This document shows positions 46,110 to 55,808 of a stretch of 64,000 nucleotides of DNA, one piece after another. How positions within the stretch are numbered: position 1 is the first letter of the stretch; each line of letters opens with the position of its first letter. The position numbers and the translations under genes are program-made. The stretch lies in the NCBI RefSeq assembly GCF_004792295.1, contig NZ_SRRY01000001.1, positions 3,107,501 through 3,171,500 on the forward strand. Reading direction: 5' to 3'. The stretch comes from Pseudoalteromonas sp. MEBiC 03607 (GTDB taxonomy: Bacteria; Pseudomonadota; Gammaproteobacteria; Enterobacterales; Alteromonadaceae). The notes below the pieces were generated by a model. It ran no database searches. It saw nothing but the letters and a program-made list of their open reading frames with translations, and was not told the origin of the DNA.

Positions 46110-47246
46110 CTAATCAGTAAGCTCCACGATTTGTTGTTCAACTAATGAGTTGTTCTGCTTACGAAACTCATTAGGGTTTACCCCAACAATGCTTTTAAAA
46201 ACACGGTTAAAGGTAGCAAGCGAAGAAAAACCACTTTCCAATGCAATACTAAGAATACTCCAATGACTTGCTTCATCTTTTAGTAATAGCGTTTGTGCGT
46301 ATTGAACTCGGTACTGATTTATAAATAAATTAAAATTAGTGGCTTTAAAATGATGGCGAATAGCGCGGCTAATCTTGTACTCAGGTACTGCTAATACTTG
46401 TGCAAAATCAGAGATTTTTAAATTACTTTGTAAGTAAAGCTGCTTGTTGATCAGTGCTTCTATACCCGTGATAATCTCAGGCTCTACCTCTTTATTTTCA
46501 GACAACTCAGTTTGTTTGTGAGCTGTGCTTACATCTTCAGAGTTCACTACTTCAGTATCAACTGATTCAGGCACGCTACTATGAGCACGTTTTTGCAAAA
46601 ACATCACTAACTGCATAGCAAGTACAATCAATAACGCAGATGAGGTAATTATAAGCGGCTCAAAGCGTTGAAATTCGCTTTCACTAAATAAAAACTTAGG
46701 CAAAATGCTGGCATTAAATACCGCTAAAAAGTAGCAACTAGCAAAAATTTTTGCCTGCAACTTTTGTGTGTCGGTTTTACCTTTGTAACCTCGTAATGCT
46801 TCCCAAAAAGACAGCACCAGAATACTGGAAGATAGCAGCACTGTTATTTCGGCCATACCTTGCTTTAACCGCCACATAAATTGGCTATCAGGGAAAACCT
46901 GCACATCAATACTTACTAAATAATGCCAAGTTTGGTTGAACATAATTAACCCCGCAATCGCGCCTGCCACTACAATATGTACGGTAGAAATAGGTTTGTG
47001 CTCACGAAATAAAGTACGTGAAATCAGCCAAGACATATTACAGGTGGCACAGGTAAATAAGCCAATTAAATAGCTGTAAACACCTATACTTGGTGCACTG
47101 ATTTTTTGCACACCAACCATGCAAAGCGAGCCACAAAATACAGCAAACAGATAATGAATGAGCTGCTTATCCTTTTTCATGCCATTTAGCAGCATTAGCC
47201 CCATACAGACAAAAACGAGCACGTAATAAGGGGAAGTATTTTGCAT
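46110..47246 (-). CDS. Membrane-bound AraC family regulator
   Basis: A 378-residue protein from the ATG at 47246; a TTG at 47291 is disfavoured. About seven membrane helices fill residues 5-225, then an acidic linker (about 235-270, PESVDTEVVNSEDVS), and the C-terminal AraC double helix-turn-helix (INKQLYLQSNLKISDFAQVLAVPEYKISRAIRHHF, then WSILSIALESGFSSLATFNRVFKSIVGVNPNEFR). Membrane-bound AraC proteins sense external or membrane signals. It is divergent from a DUF2306 membrane protein over an 8+3+8 palindrome. Its 3' end faces the hybrid kinase 3 bases away. Confidence 0.87.
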   Translation of the reverse strand: MQNTSPYYVLVFVCMGLMLLNGMKKDKQLIHYLFAVFCGSLCMVGVQKISAPSIGVYSYLIGLFTCATCNMSWLISRTLFREHKPISTVHIVVAGAIAGLIMFNQTWHYLVSIDVQVFPDSQFMWRLKQGMAEITVLLSSSILVLSFWEALRGYKGKTDTQKLQAKIFASCYFLAVFNASILPKFLFSESEFQRFEPLIITSSALLIVLAMQLVMFLQKRAHSSVPESVDTEVVNSEDVSTAHKQTELSENKEVEPEIITGIEALINKQLYLQSNLKISDFAQVLAVPEYKISRAIRHHFKATNFNLFINQYRVQYAQTLLLKDEASHWSILSIALESGFSSLATFNRVFKSIVGVNPNEFRKQNNSLVEQQIVELTD

Positions 47247-47394
47247 AACTCGGCATACCTTAAATTGGGTGTTTGATGAATTATTTACCAATCAGACAAG
47301 TTTACTGTCTCAAAATCAACATAGCAAAAAGAGTTTGTTAGTGAATGTGTCAATCCCTGTTTTAGTAGTCATAAATAAATACAGTTTTTCATTG

Positions 47395-47413
47395 CTCAAA
47401 TTTCGAATTTGAG
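47395..47413. promoter_or_regulatory. Palindrome between membrane AraC and DUF2306 genes
   Basis: CTCAAATTTCGAATTTGAG is a perfect 8+3+8 inverted repeat 48 bases before the DUF2306 gene and 148 bases before the regulator start. It is a candidate operator, although AraC sites are more often direct repeats. Confidence 0.45.
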
Positions 47414-47461
47414 AAGAAATCTTGCTCTAGCCCTTTATATTTGCGGTATTAGAAAAATGTA

Positions 47462-48283
47462 ATGGAATTGGTTATGTCTAACAGAAATAGCAAAGTCACG
47501 CCTTTGAAGGCGCTCGAATACAGTAAAAAACTTTGGTTTATTAGCCTGCTAATGGCACAAATTTGCTTTGTGGTTTACCTCATTCTTGGTTATGGAATGA
47601 CAGGATTAACAACAGGCCTATCAGGTTGGAACCGACTAAATAACACCGCCTATGTTGCCAATGATGCTACCGGGAATTTTATGTATGCAGTACATGTATT
47701 ATTTGCAGTCGTGATGATCCTTGGTGGAAGCTTACAGCTCATTGAAAAATTGCGAGCAAAATACAGAACATTTCATCGTTATAATGGCCGTGTCTTTGTT
47801 GTTTTAGCTTGCTGTATTTCATTTGCGGGCATGTACTTAATGATAGTAAGGGGCACCGTTGGTAATACCTTGATGCATGCACTGACGATGTTTGGCGGCT
47901 TTGTGGTTATTGTATCAAGTATATTCGCGGTTAAAACTGCGCGGGCTCGTGACTTCAACGCGCATAAAACTTGGGCGATACGCTTATACCTTGCAGCTAA
48001 TGGTGTGTTGTTTTTTAGATTAATGATATTTGCATGGTTTTTAGTATTTGGCACCTTAGGCGTTGATACCGCGACCTTCACAGGGCCAGCAGTGATTGCC
48101 GTAAGCCTTTGCTCTTATTTAGTTCCTCTTTTAATCGCTGAGCTTGTCCGCTATGCAGAGCAAACTCCCCATAAATCTATCACTCTCGCTACTGCATCTT
48201 TGATGGCGTTAATATCTGTTGTATTTTTAATCGGCTTATTTGGGGTGACGCTGGCAAACTGGTACCCTGCCATCACCGCTTAA
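47462..48283 (+). CDS. DUF2306 family membrane protein
   Basis: A 273-residue protein with about seven or eight membrane helices; an alternative ATG four codons in (47474) is also possible. The pattern FMYAVHVLFAVVMILGGSLQLIEKLRAKYRTFHRYNGRVFVVLAC and RARDFNAHKTWAIRLYLAANGVLFFR includes the conserved His residues of DUF2306, similar to cytochrome b561-like folds. The function is unknown. It is divergent from a membrane AraC regulator, a recurrent pairing, and it may be the regulator's target. Confidence 0.8.
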   Translation: MELVMSNRNSKVTPLKALEYSKKLWFISLLMAQICFVVYLILGYGMTGLTTGLSGWNRLNNTAYVANDATGNFMYAVHVLFAVVMILGGSLQLIEKLRAKYRTFHRYNGRVFVVLACCISFAGMYLMIVRGTVGNTLMHALTMFGGFVVIVSSIFAVKTARARDFNAHKTWAIRLYLAANGVLFFRLMIFAWFLVFGTLGVDTATFTGPAVIAVSLCSYLVPLLIAELVRYAEQTPHKSITLATASLMALISVVFLIGLFGVTLANWYPAITA

Positions 48284-48298
48284 CCAAGCTTTAAAGCT

Positions 48299-48323
48299 AA
48301 AAAGCCACCTATATAGGTGGCTT
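48299..48323. terminator. Bidirectional terminator between DUF2306 and GH43 genes
   Basis: AAGCCACCTAT (48302-48312) and ATAGGTGGCTT (48313-48323) form a continuous perfect palindrome, with an A-run to the left (T-run for the minus strand) and T-rich DNA to the right. Serves both convergent genes. Confidence 0.8.
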
Positions 48324-48350
48324 AATACTTTTAATCTGCATTACAGTAAA

Positions 48351-49352
48351 TTAATACAATTCAAATAACGGGCGGCCGTTTTCGTCGAACTTAACTTCCA
48401 TAACACGAGCGTGGCGGTTTGGATCGTAAAGCGGATCTTTTACAATCTCTTCAAGTGGACGCGTATCTGTTTTTGGCACCACACTTGGCTCACCTACTGC
48501 GTGCTCATAGTCACGTGCATGGTAAACACACAGTGGTGTTTGTCCATCTTCAGCAACAGTAAAACAGTTATGACCAGGGCCGAAAATTTTCTTTTCAACG
48601 TTGGTCTCCAGCACTGGCATACGTGTTTTAGTCCAAGAATTACGATCAAGCAAGTCACTGTTTTCGTCAGCTTCCATATAGCCCATGCAGTAACATGCAC
48701 CAGTTGCGCTTGCAGAAAAAGCAATGAAGATTTTCCCGTTATTTTTAAGCACTGCTGGGCCTTCGTTTACCCAAAAGTCGACACGTTCCCAATCATAATC
48801 AGGGGTTGTTAGCATAAACTGTGCGGTTTTTAGCTTAATTGGCGATTCCATTTCAGCTAAATAAAGATTTGATGCCGCAAATTGGCCTCCGGTTTTCTCT
48901 GCCCAGCAAAAGTAACGCTTACCGTTATTTTCAAAAATGGTGGCATCTAAAGAAAAATCAGTGAACGACTTTTCATCGCCGTCAGCTGCTTGCATCATGC
49001 CAAGCTCAACCCATTCGTCATTTAATGGGTCTTGACCCTTACACTCAAGTACATACGGGCGTAGTGCCCAGATATCTTGTTCTTCGCTGGCTGCAAAATA
49101 GATATACCACTTACCATCGAGGTAATGAATTTCAGGTGCCCAAATATGTCGGCTCATTGGGCCGCTGTCGTGTTTAAACCAAATATCAAAGGTCTCAGCG
49201 TCTTTTAAGCCCTCTAAAGTCGCAGACTTACGAAGTTCAATGCGATCATAGGTGGGTACAGAACCGGTAAAATAATAAAAGCCGTCGCTGTGCTTATGCA
49301 CAAACGGGTCGGCACGTTGCTCTACTAGCGGGCTATTAGTGTGTAATGTCAT
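48351..49352 (-). CDS. Glycoside hydrolase family 43 (arabinan/xylan side-chain type)
   Basis: A 333-residue, single-domain five-blade beta-propeller without a signal peptide, so cytoplasmic. ADPFVHKHSDGFYYFTG holds the general-base Asp, DFSLDATIFENNGK the pKa-modulating Asp, and NEGPAVLKNNGK the catalytic Glu of GH43. The HIWAPEIHYLDGKWYIYF motif is classical. Substrates in this family are arabinofuranosyl or xylosyl oligomers; exo-acting alpha-L-arabinofuranosidase activity is plausible. It is the last minus-strand gene of the carbohydrate locus, with a convergent terminator after it. Confidence 0.88.
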   Translation of the reverse strand: MTLHTNSPLVEQRADPFVHKHSDGFYYFTGSVPTYDRIELRKSATLEGLKDAETFDIWFKHDSGPMSRHIWAPEIHYLDGKWYIYFAASEEQDIWALRPYVLECKGQDPLNDEWVELGMMQAADGDEKSFTDFSLDATIFENNGKRYFCWAEKTGGQFAASNLYLAEMESPIKLKTAQFMLTTPDYDWERVDFWVNEGPAVLKNNGKIFIAFSASATGACYCMGYMEADENSDLLDRNSWTKTRMPVLETNVEKKIFGPGHNCFTVAEDGQTPLCVYHARDYEHAVGEPSVVPKTDTRPLEEIVKDPLYDPNRHARVMEVKFDENGRPLFELY

Positions 49353-49586
49353 ATTGAAACCTGATCATTGATTTTTATTTGTATTATTTTATTACTTTTT
49401 GTAAGAACCACAAATATAGCATTATTTTTAGCAAACGGTAAAAGGAAATGTAAGGTGCAGCAGATTTTTAGAGGTAAACTCAATATAGACAAGAAAAAGC
49501 AAGCTTAAAAACGCACAATTTGGACGACTCTAAGCTTGCTCTAGAATAAAAAGGGGGACATCACTCCACCCTTGATTTAGGTATCG

Positions 49587-51083
49587 CTATTGCGATTTGG
49601 CTTTATATTCTTCAGGTTTTTTCGATAACACAACATCAACGGGCATAACATCACCCGAAACTTTCTTAACGGTTAAAGTATGTGGCCCCGCTGCCAAGTC
49701 ATGCTTTTCAAAAACAATGCTTTGTACTTGTCGATAATTGTTACCGTCAAAAATTGAATACGTCCCTTGTGATTGACCATCCAAGATCACTTCTACGTCA
49801 CCCTGGTTTGCTGCTTTTGAAGTAGCAAAGACAATACTCGAGCCAGTAAACTGGTAACTAAAATAAGCTCCATTTACTTCGGTTATGTGCATATCTTGCT
49901 TATACTCTCCAGTATTCGTTTGGCTTACAGATTGCCATCTCCCATTATCACTGTATTGGATACGTGGATCATCATCGTTGACTAATTCAAGGCCTGAGTA
50001 AGTTGTATCTTGCGTTGTACCCACTGTATTACCGACTGTTTGGATCTGCACCAAGCGGTCGACTAACCAAGTGCCATTTGGATTAATCGCAACATCTAAA
50101 GTAGTAACCCCCCCGACTTGCGAAATAGCTTTCACCCGCTCGGCGACTTCTTCATTGCTGTATTTTAGGCTTCGTTTTACTTGACCCCAACCACCAAAAA
50201 GTGGGTCTTCCAGTGATGTATATGTAAAGCCGTGCCACTGCACTTTGGTGCCAAGTGCTGTTGTCACTTCGCCTGATTCAGGAATGGGCGGAAGCTCATT
50301 ATGCTCACCTTGGGTGTAGTTACTTTGTGGGTCATTTGGAATGAAGCTATAGTCAAATCCATCACTAATAGTGATAACTGCATTAGGATTACCACTTCGC
50401 ACTGACTCAGCTAACTTATCAGCAACTGGGTAAGCATTGTTTGCAGCTAATTCTTGCTCTGACTCATCAGCTTGGTACCAACCATCAAACCACCAACCAG
50501 CAATATTATCGCCCCATTTTTTTGCTCGCTCACTAATAAACCCTTTTAAAAACCAATCTGGATAAGGCGCTTTCACTTTTGTGCCCGTCCATCTATCTCC
50601 TAAATGAGAAGGTAGATATGCAATTAGCTTGATGCCTTTTGCTTTAAGTGCAAGCGCCAAATCCAAAACAAGGTCGCGTGATGGGGTGTAATCAGCTTGA
50701 TTCGAGTTAAGTTGAGTTTTACAACCTGGAGCAACCTCAACCTTTGGACAAGCAGGTGAATGTAAATCGTATATCTCACTGGTTGTAGACAAATAACCGC
50801 GATTCTGGGTCAAGGTAAAAATCACATACCTGTAACCTAATTTTTCTGCCTTTTGTGCATAAGCGTCAACATCAAATCCATTTACATAGTTATTCCATTC
50901 ATCATAATCGGTAATTTGATACCAAGCGTTATCTAACGTCCCACCTGCCAGATAATGATGGCTAATGCCCCACTTGGCATCTTGCATCCACCTTACCTCT
51001 TTAGGTAACTCTGATGAGCAAGCGCTCAATGAAGCAAAAGCTAGAGCAATGCTTGGAACGATTTTGAGGAGTTTATTATTCAT
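49587..51083 (-). CDS. GH29-like (alpha-L-fucosidase superfamily) lipoprotein
   Basis: A 498-residue lipoprotein: signal and lipobox LSAC with lipidated Cys22, then a GH29-type barrel (KWGISHHYLAGG, YAQKAEKLGYRYVIFTLTQNRGY) with WWFDGWY supplying the likely nucleophile Asp, and a C-terminal beta-sandwich (about 375-490) that resembles a carbohydrate-binding or accessory domain. The usual GH29 HHDGF block is QNRGY here, so the sugar specificity is probably not ordinary L-fucose. It should act on the cell surface or in the periplasm. It sits between the GH43 and the symporter genes on the same strand but has 268 bases of its own upstream. Confidence 0.78.
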   Translation of the reverse strand: MNNKLLKIVPSIALAFASLSACSSELPKEVRWMQDAKWGISHHYLAGGTLDNAWYQITDYDEWNNYVNGFDVDAYAQKAEKLGYRYVIFTLTQNRGYLSTTSEIYDLHSPACPKVEVAPGCKTQLNSNQADYTPSRDLVLDLALALKAKGIKLIAYLPSHLGDRWTGTKVKAPYPDWFLKGFISERAKKWGDNIAGWWFDGWYQADESEQELAANNAYPVADKLAESVRSGNPNAVITISDGFDYSFIPNDPQSNYTQGEHNELPPIPESGEVTTALGTKVQWHGFTYTSLEDPLFGGWGQVKRSLKYSNEEVAERVKAISQVGGVTTLDVAINPNGTWLVDRLVQIQTVGNTVGTTQDTTYSGLELVNDDDPRIQYSDNGRWQSVSQTNTGEYKQDMHITEVNGAYFSYQFTGSSIVFATSKAANQGDVEVILDGQSQGTYSIFDGNNYRQVQSIVFEKHDLAAGPHTLTVKKVSGDVMPVDVVLSKKPEEYKAKSQ

Positions 51084-51280
51084 TATTTCTAAACCACTGA
51101 TGATTAAAGGCTATAATATGAGTCTACACAACCGCTTTTAATTAACAAATAAATTACAAAGTTACACCTCACTATTCTCTCTATGTTTTATCTGTAAGAC
51201 ATTAAAAATAATTACGTTTCAGATATAAAATGGCTATAAATAAACAGTATGCTGAAGTGTTTAAAATCTATTTTTTAAAC

Positions 51281-51326
51281 AAAAAAAAGCCATGCAAATG
51301 CTCTTTACAAGAGCACTGCATGGCTT
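51281..51326 (-). terminator. Intrinsic terminator after the symporter gene
   Basis: A two-step stem: AAGCCATGCA (51287-51296) with TGCATGGCTT (51317-51326), and inner GCTCTT (51300-51305) with AAGAGC (51309-51314), followed on the minus strand by eight T (51288-51281). It separates the symporter operon from the GH29-like gene. Confidence 0.85.
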
Positions 51327-51351
51327 GCGACACAACTAAAAAACTCTTTTG

Positions 51352-53127
51352 TTATACTTCTTGCCTTAATGAGGCTATTACTTGAGGCATCTTAATTTTT
51401 ACCACCCAACCAGATGCAATTATGAATATTAAGTAATAACCAAAGGTAGACCAATCTTCAAACAGGGCGTTACCTATGCCAAGCAGTAGGGAATAAATAA
51501 AGATAATACTCGCGACACAGGCAATAGCATTATCTTTAATTCCAGCTGCTATTGGCTCTATACCTGTGATGTCTCTAACTTTTTTCCATCCTCTACCGTG
51601 AATCTTAAGGCGGCTATAAAATTCAATTGTTTTCGGGCTGGGTGTTTTGCTCGTTGTAAGCAATGTCACAATTAAGCTAATAACCAAAGTTGCGCATGTG
51701 GTTATCAGCATACGAACAGCAAACCATTTAGCATCGCCTTCATCTGGTAAAATATACATCATTGCATTACCTACAATTACTGCAGATAAAAGTGCACTTA
51801 TTTCTGACCAAACGTTAATGCGCCACCAATACCAACGAGCTATTAATACAACTGAAATCGGAATAATGATAACGGTAATATACTCATAGGCTCCCAAAAT
51901 ACTCTCCAGCTGAGTCGTGACTATTAGAGCAAACAGAGTGAGTGCTAGCATGCTGATGCGTGCAACTTTTATATAATGCGCTTTTTCACGTCCTTTCACT
52001 AAATAAGGCTCGTAAACATCGTTGACCAAGTATGACGACCCCCAGTTTAGCTGCGTATCTAAAGTACTCATGAAGGCAGCAAGTAACGACGCCACCATAA
52101 TGCCTTTTAAACCTACAGGTAAAAACTCATCAATCATCATAGGATAAGATTGTTCGGCATCGGCGATCGCTGGGAAATACACTAATGACGCCACACCTAC
52201 AATGATCCACGGCCAACTTCTCAATACTAAGTGACAAAACGCAAACCAGTACAAGCTCAGCATGGCATCTTTTTCGCTTCGCGCAGCTAATGTTCGCTGA
52301 AGGAAAAAGCCAAACCCTGGGGCATAGTTTAACCAGCCTATGCAAACCAAAATTAAGAAAGTGGCTGTTTTTAGATCCCACTCAAAATCAGGGATCATTT
52401 TTAACGTATCACTATTAAAGCCAGGTGACGCTTCAACTGCAGCTACGATACCTCCATGATCTTGCAAATCAACATAAACGATAACAGCTAAAACCATCGA
52501 ACCAATGATAGCGAGCGCAAATTGAATTAGGTCGGTGTACACAACACCATATAAACCCGACATAGCGGTATAAACAACAGCAGCAACCGCTAATACAATA
52601 AGAATTAATGTCGTCGCAGTAATGTCGCCAAATAAAGGAATTGCAAATAAGGGCTCTGGTGAGAGCCCTAAAATTACCACTATAATTTTTGACATTGCTA
52701 ACGTAACCGAAGCAATAATGATGCAGTTTACAAATACACCATCAAATATCGCTTTGAATATACGCAAAAAATCTGTGGCTAAGCTCTTATCATAACGCTG
52801 TGAGATTAATTCAATCTCTGTCAGTGCTTTAGAGCGACGCCACAAATTAGCAAAGAAAAATACAGAGATAATTACCCCGATTACGCTAACCCACCAGATC
52901 CAGTTTGCGTAGATGCCCTGCTCACGCACGGCCCCTGCCACAAACAAGGGGGTGTCTGAGGAAAACGTCGTTGCCACCATGGATGTGCCAGCTATGTACC
53001 AAGGTAATGATCGACCTGCAACAAAAAAATCAGCCGTACTTTCACTGGCCTTTTTTGTAAAGAGCATCCCTATAACAACGGCTGCTACTACATAAAACGC
53101 AACTATTAACCAATCAATTAAGACCAT
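51352..53127 (-). CDS. Sodium:solute symporter (SSS family)
   Basis: A 591-residue transporter with about 14 membrane helices. DFFVAGRSLPWYIAGTSMVATTFSSDTPLF and the downstream GGLYGVVYTDLIQFALAI-like stretch are SSS hallmarks, with the Na2-site serine/threonine region near ASLLAAFMSTLDTQLNWGSSYLVND. It would import a sugar or sugar acid with sodium. GGGAGA precedes the ATG. It follows the Gfo/Idh/MocA gene by 18 bases, so the two are one operon, terminated at 51281-51326. The neighbours point to a monosaccharide released from a polysaccharide. Confidence 0.92.
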   Translation of the reverse strand: MVLIDWLIVAFYVVAAVVIGMLFTKKASESTADFFVAGRSLPWYIAGTSMVATTFSSDTPLFVAGAVREQGIYANWIWWVSVIGVIISVFFFANLWRRSKALTEIELISQRYDKSLATDFLRIFKAIFDGVFVNCIIIASVTLAMSKIIVVILGLSPEPLFAIPLFGDITATTLILIVLAVAAVVYTAMSGLYGVVYTDLIQFALAIIGSMVLAVIVYVDLQDHGGIVAAVEASPGFNSDTLKMIPDFEWDLKTATFLILVCIGWLNYAPGFGFFLQRTLAARSEKDAMLSLYWFAFCHLVLRSWPWIIVGVASLVYFPAIADAEQSYPMMIDEFLPVGLKGIMVASLLAAFMSTLDTQLNWGSSYLVNDVYEPYLVKGREKAHYIKVARISMLALTLFALIVTTQLESILGAYEYITVIIIPISVVLIARWYWWRINVWSEISALLSAVIVGNAMMYILPDEGDAKWFAVRMLITTCATLVISLIVTLLTTSKTPSPKTIEFYSRLKIHGRGWKKVRDITGIEPIAAGIKDNAIACVASIIFIYSLLLGIGNALFEDWSTFGYYLIFIIASGWVVKIKMPQVIASLRQEV

Positions 53128-53145
53128 GTGAATCTCCCAATGCTT

Positions 53146-54288
53146 TTAATTTTTATTTAGGTAGCTATCAAATTTTTTCCATGTTTCAGTCATGTCTATA
53201 ATTGTGCCGGTTTGGCGAGCTTCATCTAGCTTGATAGCCGTTAAGCCAGCCTGTAAAGCATCAACAATTGAAACTGGTAACGGTGTTCCATTTTCAAAGT
53301 AAGCAATCCAATCGGCAGCCATTTCCTCTTCAGCACCGTAGTGCATAGAAACTGAATCATCATGTATGTATGACTTATCGATAAGAGCGCCTGAGGTAAT
53401 ACAGTCATGTACTTTAAAGTAATTTCGTACAAAATCCCCTTCAGCCATACCAATCGTGCCAAACACACTGAAGTGACGATAATCATTCGGTACGTTCAAA
53501 TTTGTATGAAAACTTAAATTTATGCCGTTTTCATACTCAATAAGCGCTGTTTGGTGATCCACCAACTCCGAGTCGTTATCAAACACTTCATCAATACCAT
53601 TCCAACGTGACTTACGTTGATGATAAACAGGGTGTTTACCAAGGTGTTTGTTTTCTGGCGTAAATGTTTTACGACCACCAAAACTAACAAGTTTTTTTGG
53701 ACGGCTCTTCACAAGACCTTGGTAAAGATCAAGATCATGACAACATTTCTCAAGTAAGAAGCCCCCAGACAAACCATGGTGTCTACGCCAATCACGCATA
53801 AAAAATGCACCGTGTTCTGGTGGAATATGCTCAGAAGCTTCAATACTTGTAATGTCACCCAATAGCTTTGAAGAAACAGCTGCAATTAAATCTTTGTATA
53901 AAGGAGCATAGCGTAAAACCATGCCTACCAGAATTTTATCGAACGCATTATGCTTAGCGATAAGTTCAAGTACGTCATAGGTTTGCTGCTCTGACATGAC
54001 AATTGGCTTTTCTGCAAAAATCAGTAAACCTGCTTCAATTCCTAATCTAAGGTGCTCTAAATGCATATGATTGGGTGATCCAATCATCAACATATCTAGC
54101 TGCTCATTAGCTAACATATCCGCAAGATCATCATAAGATCGCATTGAAATACCATGGGACTCCATGTACTCAACTTTTACAGATTCCGGATCAGCAAAAG
54201 CGACCAAATTAAAGTTTGGGATTAGCTCATGCATAACTTTGGCGACATAACTCAAACGATCACCTAAACCACAAATACCTACTTTCAC
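53146..54288 (-). CDS. Gfo/Idh/MocA family sugar oxidoreductase
   Basis: A 380-residue protein with a GTG start (AGGAAT eight bases upstream). The N-terminal Rossmann fold begins KVGICGLGDRLSYVAKVMHEL, and AEKPIVMSEQQ carries the conserved EKP of the family. The substrate domain has HHGLSGGFLLEKCCHDLDL, with the catalytic His. These NAD(P)-dependent enzymes oxidise or reduce sugars, inositols and sugar acids. It leads an operon with the SSS symporter, so it likely acts on the imported sugar. It is divergent from the IclR regulator. Confidence 0.9.
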   Translation of the reverse strand: MKVGICGLGDRLSYVAKVMHELIPNFNLVAFADPESVKVEYMESHGISMRSYDDLADMLANEQLDMLMIGSPNHMHLEHLRLGIEAGLLIFAEKPIVMSEQQTYDVLELIAKHNAFDKILVGMVLRYAPLYKDLIAAVSSKLLGDITSIEASEHIPPEHGAFFMRDWRRHHGLSGGFLLEKCCHDLDLYQGLVKSRPKKLVSFGGRKTFTPENKHLGKHPVYHQRKSRWNGIDEVFDNDSELVDHQTALIEYENGINLSFHTNLNVPNDYRHFSVFGTIGMAEGDFVRNYFKVHDCITSGALIDKSYIHDDSVSMHYGAEEEMAADWIAYFENGTPLPVSIVDALQAGLTAIKLDEARQTGTIIDMTETWKKFDSYLNKN

Positions 54289-54720
54289 AATTTTATTCCT
54301 AGCAACTGATGCACTGTTACTTACGTTAGTAACGGACGACTTACTAGGTCAATCACTTGTGACTTTGACATGAATGAGATTTTTTTAATGAAACTAAACG
54401 CAAGCAGGGTTTCAAATACAAAACATTCACATTTAAAACATGAAATTTACAAAGCAGACTGTTAACTATTGCCTAGCTATGTTTTGGTTCAATGGAGACT
54501 AAACGTTGTTTAAAAAACGTTTGATGAATAATTTATAGGCAGCTTAACGCTATAATTTTTATATAAAAATAAGAATTGGTTTATTGACCAAAACGAAATA
54601 GATGAGATATACACATACTTTTACCGCTTTTTTCAGCGATATAAAAGTGCATAAGTTAACAAAAAGTCTACACTTATGTATGACCACCAACCTCTTTTTA
54701 TAAGTGATTAGACGTACCCA
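54289..54720. promoter_or_regulatory. 432-base divergent control region with two palindromes
   Basis: Lies between the Gfo/Idh/MocA-symporter operon and the IclR gene. It holds GTTACT/AGTAAC (54316-54321 and 54328-54333), 16 bases before the oxidoreductase start, and a 22-base near-palindrome at 54501-54522 (AAACGTTGTTT then AAAAAACGTTT, one mismatch). IclR-type operators are usually such A/T-rich inverted repeats. The rest is plain AT-rich DNA with no ORF that I can support. Confidence 0.55.
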
Positions 54721-55506
54721 ATGACTGAGAAAGATACCAAGTATAAAGCACCTGCTCTTGAGAAAGGCATGGCCATTATAGAATTACTGGCAAAAACTCC
54801 TGAAGGCCTTAACCTTACGCAAATTTCTGATTCATTAGGGAAATCTAAAGCTGAAATATTTCGTATGGTCGCAGTACTAAATGATTTACATTATCTTGAG
54901 TTTTTTCAGCAAGAACGTGTTTACAGACTGTCCCTAAAACTATATCGACTAACCCACCGGTACGCCCCAGTCCACCATTTAAACAACGTTGCATTTCCGA
55001 TCATTCAAACGCTTTGTAGCGAAATTCAACAATCTTGTCATTTAGTCGTGTACTCCGATGGCGGCGGTTTAATACTTTCGCACCAAGATTATGACACCAA
55101 CAGTAACTGCTTAACCTTACCAGTCGGAGGGCGAGGCCCGCTCACTGATAATTGTGCTGGTCATGTGTTACTTGCTTTTGCATCTTATGATAATCGCGAG
55201 CGCATGCTTAAAGCATATCAAGAGAATCACCCCGAGGTTTCACTTGATTTGATGGCACTGCGAAATATTTGGTTAAGGGTAAAAGAGCAAGGCCACGAAG
55301 CTATGCCGAGCCCTGTTTTGACAGGCGTATACGATATCGGTGTGCCTATATTTGATTACTACCATAATGCAGTGGCCGTATTATTAACATCGATACTTAT
55401 GTATCGTGATGAATCTCGTAATGCTAATTTTGATGAGGTAATTAGAAAACTTAAAGACACGTCATTGTTAATCTCAAAGAAAATGGGCTTTAACGACGAG
55501 AATTGA
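54721..55506 (+). CDS. IclR family transcriptional regulator
   Basis: A 261-residue regulator: N-terminal winged helix-turn-helix (KGMAIIELLAKTPEGLNLTQISDSLGKSKAEIFRMVAVL) and a C-terminal IclR ligand domain (HLVVYSDGGGLILSHQD, GPLTDNCAGHVLLAF, VLTGVYDIGVPIFDYY). IclR proteins bind small organic acids or sugars and often repress catabolic genes. It is divergent from the dehydrogenase-symporter operon and upstream of the large TonB receptor on the same strand, with a palindrome on each side, so it is the probable regulator of the whole locus. No good ribosome site is seen before the ATG. Confidence 0.9.
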   Translation: MTEKDTKYKAPALEKGMAIIELLAKTPEGLNLTQISDSLGKSKAEIFRMVAVLNDLHYLEFFQQERVYRLSLKLYRLTHRYAPVHHLNNVAFPIIQTLCSEIQQSCHLVVYSDGGGLILSHQDYDTNSNCLTLPVGGRGPLTDNCAGHVLLAFASYDNRERMLKAYQENHPEVSLDLMALRNIWLRVKEQGHEAMPSPVLTGVYDIGVPIFDYYHNAVAVLLTSILMYRDESRNANFDEVIRKLKDTSLLISKKMGFNDEN

Positions 55507-55590
55507 CGGATGCACAACTAATTATGCACTTACCTCACCTCCCCACTTTTAAATACTTATTTGTCTTTTGGTACGTGCTGTTTTTCTGGT

Positions 55591-55623
55591 GAAAAAGCGT
55601 TTTTCAGGAATATTCAGAAAACG
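55591..55623. promoter_or_regulatory. Palindromes upstream of the large TonB receptor
   Basis: GAAAAAGCGTTTTTC (55591-55605) is a 6+3+6 inverted repeat; CGTTTT (55598-55603) and AAAACG (55618-55623) form a second pair across GAATATTC. They share the CGTTT core with the near-palindrome at 54501-54522, so one regulator could bind both. The 302-base gap (55507-55808) otherwise shows no gene. Confidence 0.4.
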
Positions 55624-55808
55624 TCTTGTTAACAGGTTTGCAACCAACTTGTTTCATTTATAAAACATTAATCTTGGCAAAATTTTAACTAAGAAATCTA
55701 AACAACGTAATCACTAAAGCGCGTTGACGGAATTTTAGTCTTTATATATCACTGAATGGACATTTGAACATTCACGATAACAATACGCTTAGAGCGATGG
55801 GGGTCAAT

